Source: Botryllus schlosseri
Lineage: Eukaryota; Chordata; Ascidiacea; Stolidobranchia; Styelidae
Direction: 5' to 3'
Assembly: GCA_000444245.1 (NCBI GenBank)
Contig: ATSW01095510.1
Location: 1-21,185, forward strand
Length of the DNA stretch: 21,185 nucleotides
Shown here: one piece after another, positions 1 through 8,935 of the stretch
Layout: each line of letters starts with the position of its first letter
Position numbering within the stretch: position 1 is the stretch's first letter
Position numbers and translations under genes: made by a program
The notes under the pieces: generated by a model
Seen by the model: only the letters and a program-made list of their open reading frames with translations
What the model was told of the DNA's origin: nothing
Database searches by the model: none

Positions 1-106
1 CTCGAGTCACCTTCGAAAATCGATTGACTTGACTTGACTCGAGTCAAAATGTGCAATGACTCGAAATGACTCGTGACTCGAAGGTAGTGACTTGATCCCA
101 ACACTG
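1..106. mobile_element. Right end of a GACTCGA-rich DNA-transposon/MITE, cut by the window edge
   Basis: The first 106 bases are made of variants of the words GACTCGA, GACTTGA and TGACTCG and end in CCCAACACTG. Read from the other strand this begins CAGTGTTGGGATCAAGTC, a terminal form typical of short hAT-type elements whose subterminal region is a degenerate GACTCGA tandem repeat. The left part lies outside the window, so the target-site duplication cannot be checked; the 8 bases after the end are CATACCTG. Identification rests on the end sequence and the repeat style only. Confidence 0.55.
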
Positions 107-114
107 CATACCTG

Positions 115-1369
115 CCTGCATACAGGTGTCCACGCAACTAATCACACGAAACAAACTGAAAACGGTATCTTTCCTTCCGTCTTAAAAGGCTTCAAATGCC
201 GCTTAAATCCTACACTATTCTTCATAATAGCAAACTGAGTCGATTACCATTTGCATAAACGAGCCGAACTTAACAGATTTTGAGTTCAGACATTCGGTAC
301 CTATAAACTCATGTAATTGCGCTGCGTAGCTGACTCTTTCGCCGATCGCGCAGTGAACATTTGCAGCTATTTGCGCGCACGCAATAGCCATTTCTGTGTC
401 TGTCTATGAGTTGAAAGTGATTTTGTTGGTTGCTATATTGATTGATCCTCTTTTTTCAGGAGGCGTCAGCAGCAGTTAATAGACCAAGCCCTCTTTGACT
501 AGTCACGATCTATAATGATTTTTGCCTTTTTACCATTTCGCTCTTTTAACCCCGTACTTATGTCGTGTTCAAGGATACATGCTTTCTAGTTGGTGAATAT
601 ACATATTAAACACTCGATATATAGTACATGAATGAATCAAGAATTCTGTAGATTGGACAGTGTTCAAATTATATTTTTGCCCATTCTGACCAAAGTTACG
701 CCTAGACGTGTCACAAGGAAGCATATATAGTCCCATATTTTGGCAGATCACCAAATTATTTGGTGATTTGGCTAAGTAGAAATAGGCCTAGTCTACCTCT
801 CCTCAAATAAAATTTACACCACAGCTCATCTTATTCCGAAACGAGGCATAGAGAGTAAATATTGATAGCTGACCCGTGTGAATGAGCACATTGAGCATAT
901 GTGCGTCGGTTGATTGTAAACATCGGGGCGAGCGCGTTACGCAAGAGGAAATAATATCGTTTATTTGTAGAGAAGTCATTACAATCATTGGCCTCATAAT
1001 TGCGAAATCGCGTTCACTTGTCTTTACGTAATCACTGGTTTTTAAACACAGGAATGCAAGGTGTGGATAGGTCGACAAATAGATGATACAATTACTTGAC
1101 AATCTTCATATTGAAAATTACTAGTATCTGCATCAAATGCTACCGCGTGGATTTATAATGATTACAAATCATTAATTTTTATAAGTTGATATGGCGTCAG
1201 TGAAAGTTAGGAAGGTGTTTCGGTTACGAAACTACAACCTTACTACCTACACCAATGCACGCAACTTGCGTCCAAAACAGTAAATATTCATATACTGGTC
1301 GCCCCTAATTGCCTGTTGCCGATGCTGGTCAAGTTGACCACCTCGTCATCACGAATCATATGCATGAGC
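115..1369. other. Unassigned stretch without a recognisable gene
   Basis: AT-rich sequence with frames of at most about 100 codons, none resembling a known family. The only items seen are a strong 3' splice-like signal ending at 459 and an AATAAA at 806-811, listed separately as a weak exon candidate. A TAGGCCTA palindrome lies at 783-790. Confidence 0.6.
460..502 (+). other. Weak candidate for a last coding exon
   Basis: A pyrimidine run followed by CAG (CCTCTTTTTTCAG, ending at 459) is a good match to a metazoan 3' splice site. One frame just after it reads RRQQQLIDQALFD and then stops at 500-502. An AATAAA polyadenylation-like hexamer follows at 806-811. Together these could mark the last exon of a plus-strand gene whose other exons are left of the window. 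The peptide is too short to assign to a family, and acceptor-like strings are common by chance in AT-rich DNA. Confidence 0.15.
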
Positions 1370-1386
1370 TGAGTGTTTGTCTTCAC

Positions 1387-1439
1387 CTCCAGTGGAACCC
1401 CTGAGAATGACTTACTAAACCCCGGTTGAGAACCAATCA
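1387..1439. mobile_element. Possible decayed hAT right end
   Basis: The segment CCCCGGTTGAGAACCA, preceded by a GGAACCCC block, reads on the other strand as TGGTTCTCAACCGGGG. This resembles the CAGTGGTTCTCAACC ends of many hAT elements, but the outer CAG is not intact here (GATTGG). No left partner or target-site duplication was found, so the call is tentative. Confidence 0.3.
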
Positions 1440-1805
1440 CCTAGGTTGTATCATAATTCCTCAAGGGTGTATACCGTTTACATGAGTTGTACAGTATAGG
1501 CTATGGTTGTTCACAATTTACCGGATGACAAAATTCGTTGTTGTCAGTCAGTTTTCAGTGACATATAACTTAAAAACGTATTATAGCAGGGTCGCTAACT
1601 CAAAATGGGTCGCAGGCCACTTTCTGAAATTCGTGGAGGCCGCGGGTCGCATATGACTTCAATATCGAGATATAAATTGACAACACAGTTTCACAGCCAT
1701 GTTTTGATAACTCTACGTCAGTACAACGCTGTGCTCTTCTAACATGAGCGCCGGGCATAGTTACCACCAAAGAAAAAATGTTTCATTGGAGAAAAACAAA
1801 TACAA

Positions 1806-1829
1806 ATGAATTCATGAATTCATGAATTC
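1806..1829. repeat. Three tandem copies of ATGAATTC
   Basis: Three exact head-to-tail copies of the 8-mer ATGAATTC lie inside element A. As the unit contains the palindrome GAATTC, the whole tract is self-complementary. It looks like simple replication slippage within the transposon. Confidence 0.8.
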
Positions 1830-1941
1830 CATTATAGTTTGAACTGAGCTGCGCACGATACCTGACAACATTCTTCAGAAACTAAAGCAGGGGTGGCTAA
1901 CCTTTTGAGGGATAACCTGCCGATATGAATGGTATGGGCAT

Positions 1942-2562
1942 TAGGGCTGTTCAAAAATAACCTTTTTCCCTGAATCTTGCTGATTACTTGATTAAATCGT
2001 TAGGTTGCCTTAAAAAACGACGCACACCAAATTTGAATTCATTCCAACCAATATTTGCGGATTTCGTAGAGTTTGTAAATTTTGAATTTGCCTAGAAATG
2101 CAAAAAATTTTTTTTTCAAATTTGCCTGCCAACCCCATGAAATAGTTGCGCTGTCTTCAAAAACGATACAAAACAAATTTGACTCAATTCGAAGCCGTAG
2201 AAGTGGAGTTATATCAGTTTTTCTTTGATAATTCTGGGATTATCCTTGATTGGTGGATCGTCCCAGAATTATCACCAAAAAACTTGAATAACTCCGCTTC
2301 TGCAGCTTAGAATTGAGTCAAATTTGTTTTCCATCGATTTTGAAGACATCGCAACAATTTCATAAGGTTGGAAAGAAAATTCGAAACAAATTTTTTTTTT
2401 TTGCATTTATAGGCAAATTCAAAATTTTCAAACTCCACGAAATCCGCGAATATTGGTTGGAATGAATTCATATTTGGTGTGCGTCGTTTTTTAAGGCAAC
2501 CTAACGATTTAATCAAGTAATCAGCAAGATTCAGCAAAAAAGGTTATTTTTGAACAGCCCTA
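1942..2562. mobile_element. hAT-type foldback MITE E with long inverted arms
   Basis: This 621-bp element begins TAGGGCTGTTC and ends GAACAGCCCTA. It is flanked by perfect 8-bp target-site duplications, ATGGGCAT at 1934-1941 and 2563-2570. The two arms, about 300 bp each, are near-complete inverted copies of each other over their whole length, with a short centre around 2245-2270. The element could therefore snap back into one long hairpin. The arm match is still close, which suggests a fairly young insertion or recent duplication of the arm. The TSD fits the nTnnnnAn pattern described for Ac-type hATs. It interrupts element C. Confidence 0.93.
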
Positions 2563-2630
2563 ATGGGCATATTGCGTGGACGTGCAGTCGTGCAATGGCC
2601 CAAACACTACCAAGGCAGAAGCGCTTAGAA

Positions 2631-3538
2631 CAGGGGCGGGCAACTTCTCGAGTCGGCGGGCCGGATAAAGGAAAATTAAGTACTTGGCGGGCCGGATTGC
2701 TGAATCGATACAATATTCGCCCATTTATCCACATTCCACATATACAAGGAATAAATCGCATTTAATGAATGCATTTTAACGACAGTAATGTCACTTCAAA
2801 GCCATTTCTCGCCGATAATGACGAAGACAATGTGGATTTGAGAATAGCATTGTCATACAGGCGCCGCCATGTCTGCTTCTATCTGATCAATCAACACACG
2901 GTGCAATCCTCAATTAGGATTTCAAGGAGTTCGATAACCCCGGTACCCCTAATTTACCAACACATATATTCGTTAGGGTTGAGTGACGAGGGTTGAATGA
3001 CGAGATAACATCGTTGTTCAACTGTGTGGCCTGAGAAATCTCGATAATGAATTCATGCGGTCCGCGACCTCTACGAAATTTGAAAAGTCGCCCGCGACCC
3101 GTTTTGAGTTGGCGACCCCTGGTATAAGCAGTGTTTTCGTCTTACAAAAGCCTAGAAGTGTGCCGTGCTACAAGTCGGCGGTTACAGAATGAAAAATAAG
3201 AAATATCAGCCTGGTGTAATTGACCATTGTAGTCGACAAACACCATGATTACCACAAACGACATTAGGGTTGAGTACATCGCAAATGCCGATAATGCAAG
3301 TCTTCTCGCTTCGACGAAATTACGCGTAAGCTCCACTCTAGCACGCTGCGCATATACGTATATAATAACATGCACTATGCAGTCACTAAAATTTGACGTT
3401 GTAAGCAAGTAGTTGGAAATTTCAGCAGACTAGGGCCGCGGGCCACGTTATCATGTAAAACGGAAAACTGTCCGCGGGCCGGACAAAATCCCTTTGCGGG
3501 CCGGATCCGGCCCGCGGGCCGTATGTTGCCCACCCCTG
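2631..3538. mobile_element. hAT element B (CAGGGGTGGGCAAC type), nested in C
   Basis: The left end reads CAGGGGCGGGCAACTTC and the right end, on the other strand, CAGGGGTGGGCAACATACGG. Target-site duplications are identical: GCTTAGAA at 2623-2630 and 3539-3546. Both subterminal regions are full of GCGGGCCGG, the pattern of the widespread CAGGGGTGGGCAA hAT family. The element is 908 bp long and part of that is the A-like end finishing at 3121. An 88-codon minus-strand frame at 3142-3408 shows no BED finger or hATC dimerisation motif, so the copy is non-autonomous. The TSD has TA in its middle, like Buster-type hATs. Confidence 0.92.
3040..3121. mobile_element. Right end of a younger A-family hAT copy inside B
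   Basis: On the other strand this end reads CAGGGGTCGCCAACTC, followed by GGGTCGCGGGCGAC and TATCGAGAT. It closely parallels the left end of element A at 1587, including the TATCGAGAT further in. The following 8-mer is GTATAAGC, with TA in the middle. No matching left end or duplicate 8-mer was found within B, so the other half is deleted or too degraded to see. Confidence 0.6.
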
Positions 3539-3881
3539 GCTTAGAAGGAAGGAAGGAAGGGTTCTCAGACTGGAGGGCGGGAAAGCATCTGAAGGGGCGC
3601 GGAGCTGTGCTTCCTGATCCACAAAGAGAAATAAACTGCCATGGAAGTAACATTCACAATTACAAATTAAAATAAAAAGCAACGTCACAGCAATCCATAT
3701 CCATGTTCTTGATTGGTAAGTAGCTGTCTAGAGCACCGCCGAAAAAATGTAGGTGTGTAGCAGTGTAGCGCAATGTCATGTTAGGTCGAATACTTTAGAA
3801 GTCGAACAATATTTAGATTTTCGGAATCAACGTGACTAATACAGTTTGTAATTCTAAGCTATTCACGGTGAGTCGCGCTAT

Positions 3882-3918
3882 CACAGGTGAGGCTTGGCCC
3901 GTCCGTGCCTCATCTGTG
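3882..3918. repeat. GC-rich hairpin inside element C
   Basis: The arms CACAGGTGAGGC (3882-3893) and GCCTCATCTGTG (3907-3918) pair with one mismatch around a 13-base loop. It lies in C's own right part. The left arm also happens to contain a CAG|GTGAG splice-donor-like string, but nothing else there supports an exon. It may be an internal structural feature of the transposon. Confidence 0.6.
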
Positions 3919-4578
3919 CCTTACCTCTCCTTTCGCGCTTCATTTTCGAACAGTACAGAACATTGTCGTGACGTAACAGTTGATTGACATGTATGGTTCT
4001 TTGGGAGTTACACTTGAAAATATTGGGTCAATATGGCTCTTCAGTCAAAAAAGGTTTTCGACCCCTGGTATAGTGGAACGATATTGGATTCGCTCAAACG
4101 TAGGCCTATCAGAAACAGATTTCCTTCGTGATGAGGATAACATGATTACAAATTGGTAGTTATTTATGGGGCGCATCATTTTCCTCAGCTGTTCGCATCT
4201 GTACTGTGTGGCTCAGATTACAAAGGACACTAATATATTAAAATACAAAATCAACTCGCATTGCACCGAGCGTTGCGCGAAGAACATTTCAAGAATAATT
4301 CAAACGTCTCATTAATTAGGGACTCAATTCGTAAATTCAATTTGCATATTCATGGCCGCCAACACATCCTAATCGAATTAAGCGTCGACGGCCGCATAAT
4401 TTTCCTTCTACTGCCGCAATTAGGCCACCACTGGACAAAAGAAACGATATTGGGGTTAGCTAGACACGGTACTTTTTCTGGAAAACTATCTCCTCGTAAG
4501 GCTTGGTGTTTTGGGGAGCTCAAAGTCGTTTTATAAGCGTCTCGGTCTTGACCGGGGTGGGCTATTGTATGTCTAGGC

Positions 4579-5818
4579 CAGGGGTTCTCGAAGGGTGGGC
4601 CACAGAGCATTTTGAGGTGGGTCACAGACCTATTTAGAAAATTTCAGAATTAATGTAAGTTCAGCTATATTTCTTATGTCATTCGCTAAAAATATATTCG
4701 TATTATGTAATTATACGTAGGCTATACATAAAGCTTTTCACCCGACTCTGATTAGACGTAGTGGCACGTATGAAGTCAGCTTGTACAAATCGAAAATGTT
4801 AGGGAGAAACGGTGACTTTTTCTACTGGCTATGACAACCTACAGCTATAACTGTAACTAAAAAAATTTCAAGCGTATAATAGGCCTAACTGGAAGATAAT
4901 GATGAAGTAACCAAGTATTCCAGCAGGATCATATGTCGTATGCCGTTGAAAGGGGTATGCAATGAACTCGCAATGAAATGCAATTGATGAACAGATTTAC
5001 TGTACTTCGGCAGGCCGTATTATTGCAAGCTAAAAATAGTCATAATTGCAAATTATTAGCAACTTCGGGCGGAGGTATACTGCACCACCGCAACGAATCG
5101 TAATGGATTGAGGATTCAACGGAGGGCATTAAATCTTGAAAGTCGGTTTAAAATGCCCGGCCTGGAAATCATTGAACACAATGAAAGAGTCACAAGAATT
5201 GATTGTATCATTGGATTGAATATTCTGACATCGCAACTTCAGTTGTTTTGGTACAAGACATACAAAGTAGCCTACATCATGCATATTGAAAAATCTTTCT
5301 CCACTTCTCTGCAGTACCCCATTCACCAATGAATTGTTCGATGCTGGCCCAGAATGATTATAATATTCCCCACAATAGTAACACTCAAGTCCTAATCGCA
5401 CAGTGAGGGGATCTCATCATTGTGTTTCGCGACGCGAATGGAGCAGCGGACGAAAATAATGTACTTAGGAGTTTTTAGCATATGATCTACCAGGGCCGTA
5501 ACTGCCGCCCCCACGCCCCCAATTGGGGGAGCTCGAAGGGGCCCAAGATTATTTCGTTGGTCGTTTATTGAAGGATATTTATTCAACTTGAAATTATTTT
5601 CGCGCTTCGCGCAATTTCATATCCCGGGAGATCGAGATTTAAATATCTTTAGTTAGTGAAAAATGCGCATATTTTAGAGAAATAGGCATATCGGCGCTGT
5701 CCATGACCACTATTGACCACGCATTAAACAGGATTATGACCGTAAGATATCAGGTGGGCCACGGCACATTCTTAAACCGGAAAATGGGCCACGGCCAAGA
5801 AAGGGCTGAGAACCCCTG
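4579..5818. mobile_element. hAT element D, nested in A
   Basis: The left end reads CAGGGGTTCTCGAAGGGTGG and the right end, on the other strand, CAGGGGTTCTCAGCCC. The target-site duplication GTCTAGGC is exact at 4571-4578 and 5819-5826. Subterminal GTGGGCCAC / GTGGCCCA words appear near both ends. The element is 1240 bp, with frames up to about 90 codons and no transposase-like motif. It carries the CAGGGCCGTAACTGCC module at 5491 as an inner segment, which may be a further insertion. The TSD has TA in its middle. Confidence 0.92.
5491..5600. repeat. CAGGGCCGTAACTGCC module, copy 1
   Basis: This stretch begins CAGGGCCGTAACTGCCGCCC and runs on through GGAGCTCGAAGGGG and then TATTTCG. A related stretch is at 20406-20515. 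It looks like the end of a separate DNA-transposon family with CAGGGCCGTA termini. No opposite end (TACGGCCCTG) is present, so this is a truncated copy or a shared inner module of element D. Confidence 0.5.
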
Positions 5819-6085
5819 GTCTAGGCGATATGCTCATTCATATCAACAAATTCTGCGTCAATGGAATGATATTACCATCGTTGAAGCCGTATCAGCTAGT
5901 GAAGAATAGTGATAATGACCACAGGAGAATAGCTCGCTTTAGAAAACAACAATATGTTTAGACTGAAAACATTTAACATTTGAAAATGACTTGGCCTACT
6001 AAGCGTTCTTCTGAAAATTCAAATCAGGTCGCGGGCCGCAAAATATGACCGCGCTGGCCGCGTGTTGGTGACTCCTGTATTATAG

Positions 6086-6466
6086 CTATTTTGGTAACTC
6101 ATCCTTTGCAACTGCCTGCATGCTGAGCTGTAAATAATAAGCTAAAACTTGGGGATTCCCTTAATATTTCAGTGCCACTATTTTACGTAACCTAGCAAAT
6201 GTAATAAATACCACTTTTAATGCAGCTTCCATTTTAATATGGAATGCTAAAAATTTCACTTTGCAAAATATCCTGATTTCCGGACACTCAATGAACTCAT
6301 AGGCCCTACATATGATTTGTGATGACGTGACCGGCTTGGCCATCATTGGTTGCAGGCAATAATACGTCTCAGTATTCGAATCGTGTTATTTGTTTGTTTG
6401 TTTTCGATATTCGTGGTATTTCGTCTACATTGCACATTTTATACCAGGCCGTTTTTATAAGACACC
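6086..6466. other. Unassigned spacer between elements A and G
   Basis: AT-rich, with only short frames on both strands and no recognisable protein, RNA or transposon end. Confidence 0.6.
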
Positions 6467-6474
6467 GCTTACGC

Positions 6475-7005
6475 CGGTGGTTCCCAACCTTTTTGTCTTC
6501 ATTCCTCACTTCAGATTTATTCCGATTCTTCATCTCCCTCTACCCAAGACTCCTATATAGCCTACTCTTTAAAATTTGGTAACCGTATTTTGAGATCCTA
6601 AAAAGAGGACACTTTTTAGAAATTGTGAAAGCTCCATGAAGACTCGTGAATATGGAAAATTTTTCGACCGATGGTATTGTGTTGACTGAGATGGACATCA
6701 CTTTGACTCGGCTTCCAAATTTTTACGAAACTCTGATGTTCGCCACGTCGAAGTCGCATTGTTCGCGGAATTTAAATCCTTTTTAGAAAAAGAGGAGGAC
6801 AAATGCTCAAAAAGAGGACATTTACGCGTCTCCCGAGGACACTTTCCATATCTAATTTTCAATACATACATTCCAGTCCAGAACTGGTAACAGTAATCGC
6901 GCATGTGTCTCCGTAAATATGTAGACTGTCCTGTACATAATGTTTAACAAATGCGTCTATTCCCCACCAGAAACCATTGAATTCCACACCGGTTGGGAAC
7001 CACTG
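6475..7005. mobile_element. hAT MITE G (CAGTGGTTCCCAACC type)
   Basis: The left end CGGTGGTTCCCAACC and the right end, CAGTGGTTCCCAACC on the other strand, differ by one transition in the second base. The target-site duplication GCTTACGC is exact at 6467-6474 and 7006-7013. The element is 531 bp. Its interior has several scattered AGAGGACA words (for example near 6604, 6790 and 6813), a sort of internal repeat. The minus-strand frame at 6698-6904 is unlike any transposase domain I know. The TSD has TA in its middle. Confidence 0.93.
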
Positions 7006-7013
7006 GCTTACGC

Positions 7014-7459
7014 TGATCACATGGCGAGAAGGAGCCCAAAGAGACCTCCAACACTTGTTCGAATTGTGTACGTTGTGATGGCACTACGTGTGCACTGTGC
7101 AGTGGCGTACGCATGTGATGTTGGGCTTCCAAATTGACGCCCCATTCTTCTGAAATTTCAGTTCTGTCTAAAATATTTATAAACTCCTTTGCAATTAAGC
7201 AATTACTATTACACTGATGCGATTCGAATGAACAACATGGTGACACTTTTCGCGGTGCGGCCTCGCATTTCTGAACTGGTATCTGACAGGGAACTGCAAA
7301 AGTCGCGCTGATTAGCTATAAATATTCATCATGATGTTTTCATTTTGTGTGAAGATCATGATTTATTGGTTTTATGCTTTAACACTCTGTTGCACAGCTC
7401 ATTCCGTGCACTAGTAATCTATAGTACTGTATTAGATGTGGAGATGGATATCGTGGTAC
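7014..7459. other. Unassigned stretch; possible CAGTGGCGTACGC element end at 7100
   Basis: No gene seen. The string CAGTGGCGTACGC at 7100-7112 resembles ends found on some repeat families, but no partner end or duplication was found. Confidence 0.45.
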
Positions 7460-7558
7460 ATTTGCGTTTTTTATGGTCGGCGAATATTTGGGGTTCCGGG
7501 AAGGCTTTCAGATAAACGTGAGTGTTCCCCAGGTTATGGTAGAGGTTAAGAACCACTG
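7460..7558. mobile_element. Unpaired hAT right end (CAGTGGTTCTTAACC type)
   Basis: On the other strand the segment begins CAGTGGTTCTTAACCTC and continues with GGGGAACACTC and CCGGAACCCC, a layout common in hATs of the CAGTGGTTCTCAACC group. The 8 bases outside it, GTGTAAAT (7559-7566), have TA in the middle. No left end preceded by GTGTAAAT occurs in the window, so the left part is deleted or decayed, and the left coordinate is approximate. Confidence 0.5.
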
Positions 7559-7566
7559 GTGTAAAT

Positions 7567-8190
7567 GAAACGTTCACTAACACAATCACATTGTACATTT
7601 TATACAACATAATAAGGAAGTGCGAAAATAACAACAACACAAGGGACTGAATTAACTTTAACAAACGCAACGTCAATCAGATTTTTAAATCTTTGCTGGT
7701 GAATTTTAAAAGTACCGACTTGCTGTTTTCTGTCATACGTTATGAGCCAGTCCGACATAGAGCCCAGTGTCATCGCTAATTAGTACCGCAAGGAGGACAT
7801 ATAGGTCAAGTAATTTATTTCAACAATCATATGAGGCATGTATGCGTCGTTGGATTCTACGGCGCATACATGCGTATTGGGGTAGTCGCGCGATGCATAG
7901 TTGCATACAGTTTATTCAGAGCCACGTATGGCTCAGAGGTCAGTCACATACCGCGGGAGAGTAATTGCAAACGATTGGAGTTCAGTATCTCGGAAGTGGT
8001 ATACACAAATGCAAATAATTTGCGTCATATGCATATAGGATCGACAACATAGCCTGGTTAAATCAAATCCGACATTAGCAATTTTTATTAAAAGTGAACT
8101 GAGACCACAGAGATTCCCCGTTTAAAACCGGGCGAAGCTGTTTTGGTTCGCCGTTTAGTTTTCCTTCAATACCATAAGTTACATGCAAAC
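7567..8190. other. Unassigned stretch without a recognisable gene
   Basis: Only short frames of about 60 to 75 codons with no family resemblance. Words such as GCATACATGCGTA and GTTGCATAC recur in variants around 7850-7915, but no clear repeat unit emerges. Confidence 0.55.
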
Positions 8191-8191
8191 C

Positions 8192-8250
8192 ATTGGCGTA
8201 GCTAGGGGGTGAAATGAGCCATGCGCCTTCCCCCATTCAACCTAAAAATT
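8192..8250. mobile_element. Possible DNA-transposon end, TTGGCGTAGCTAGGGGG type
   Basis: The string ATTGGCGTAGCTAGGGGG matches a terminal form common in invertebrate repeat families (TGGCGTAGCTAGGGG). A similar end in the opposite direction lies at 15038-15053 (CTGACTACGCCAG). They are nearly 7 kb apart and differ in detail, so I do not join them. Confidence 0.3.
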
Positions 8251-8935
8251 TTCTTCCAGCTTGCCTCAATTTAGTGTAACCATATTTCCTGATTTAATTT
8301 CGTTACCCCCTATTGAACAAAAGGATTTTCAAAAATACGCATAATTGAGTTTACCTGAATTCTCACTCATGAGAAAGCAGTATCTTTTTACTATTATCCG
8401 TTGCCGTTGAGGACGGTTGGAATGATTTAGTATCGAGGTGTGTACTGTGCAGTGTGTGAAATGGGGACTATTAGTTACTAGCCATTTCCCTGACAGGGCA
8501 CACAATTAGCAGAAAGACATATATGGCTTCGGCCTACAAGCGCACTTCGCGAAGTGCACTCCCACAATTTTTGACGGCGATAAAGCAGACGTAAGTTCGC
8601 CGAAGCCTTCGATATTGATGTTCTGATGCCTAAATGGGCTCGCATAGGGAAATATTGCCCCCGGGACAAAGTGCGAATTTGGAACATCACGGCGAGTTTA
8701 GCCAAAAATGTTTTACTTAGTTTGGTCTTGCACTTGTGAGAGATTCCAATACATTTAGATTAGCGACCATCATTACCAGAGGTCAAGATATAAGACCATG
8801 TTTCAACAAAATTATTAAAAACAATGGACCGAAGCTAACCTGCGAGAACCTCATGAATAGTCTGCCTAATCGTGTGGTATATAAACATATTGCGCAAGTT
8901 TTATGATAATTATTGCCATTATCAGTTTATCAATA
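8251..8935. other. Unassigned stretch without a recognisable gene
   Basis: Apart from the 16-bp palindrome, only short unassignable frames are present. The right limit is the A-rich 3' end of the minus-strand LINE fragment. Confidence 0.55.
8542..8557. repeat. Perfect 16-bp palindrome GCACTTCGCGAAGTGC
   Basis: The 16 bases equal their own reverse complement. A decayed relative, ACTTCACGAAGTGT, occurs at about 21092-21105, and GCGCTTCGCGC at about 5603. It may be a recurring inner motif of a repeat family or a protein-binding site; the sequence does not decide. Confidence 0.6.

Larger units (their letters stand above)
1888..4067. mobile_element. hAT element C, nested in A; right boundary uncertain
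   Basis: The left end at 1888 reads CAGGGGTGGCTAACCTTTTG. The best partner is the end at 4067, which on the other strand reads CAGGGGTCGAAAACCTTTTT and continues with GAAGAGCCATATTGA. They share the AACCTTTT block, so they probably bound one element. The flanking 8-mers do not match (AACTAAAG at 1880-1887, GTATAGTG at 4068-4075), although both have TA in the middle. They could thus be ends of two related copies joined by deletion. C's own DNA, outside the insertions E and B, is about 630 bp and shows no transposase frame. Confidence 0.45.
1587..6077. mobile_element. hAT element A: non-autonomous transposon with several nested insertions
   Basis: The left end reads CAGGGTCGCTAACTC and the right end, on the other strand, CAGGAGTCACCAACAC. 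The flanks are the identical 8-mer TATTATAG at 1579-1586 and 6078-6085, the hallmark of a hAT insertion. Both subterminal regions carry GTCGCGGGCCGC-like GC-rich text. The 4491-bp span is mostly later insertions: if C (1888-4067) and D (4579-5818) are taken out, about 1.07 kb is A's own DNA, at 1587-1887, 4068-4578 and 5819-6077. No transposase frame is visible, so it is non-autonomous. The ends have diverged more than those of the nested copies, consistent with A being the oldest layer. Confidence 0.85.

Noticed and set aside
1587-3121. Element A as ending at 3121 rather than 6077
   Set aside because: The inner texts are similar, but the duplications do not match (TATTATAG against GTATAAGC) and the boundary would cross element B, whose own duplications are exact. 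The end at 6077 has a perfect TATTATAG.
3142-3653. Minus-strand frames of about 90 codons in B as a transposase remnant
   Set aside because: No BED zinc finger, DDE or hATC motifs; part of the peptide is only a reading of the GCGGGCCGG subterminal repeats.
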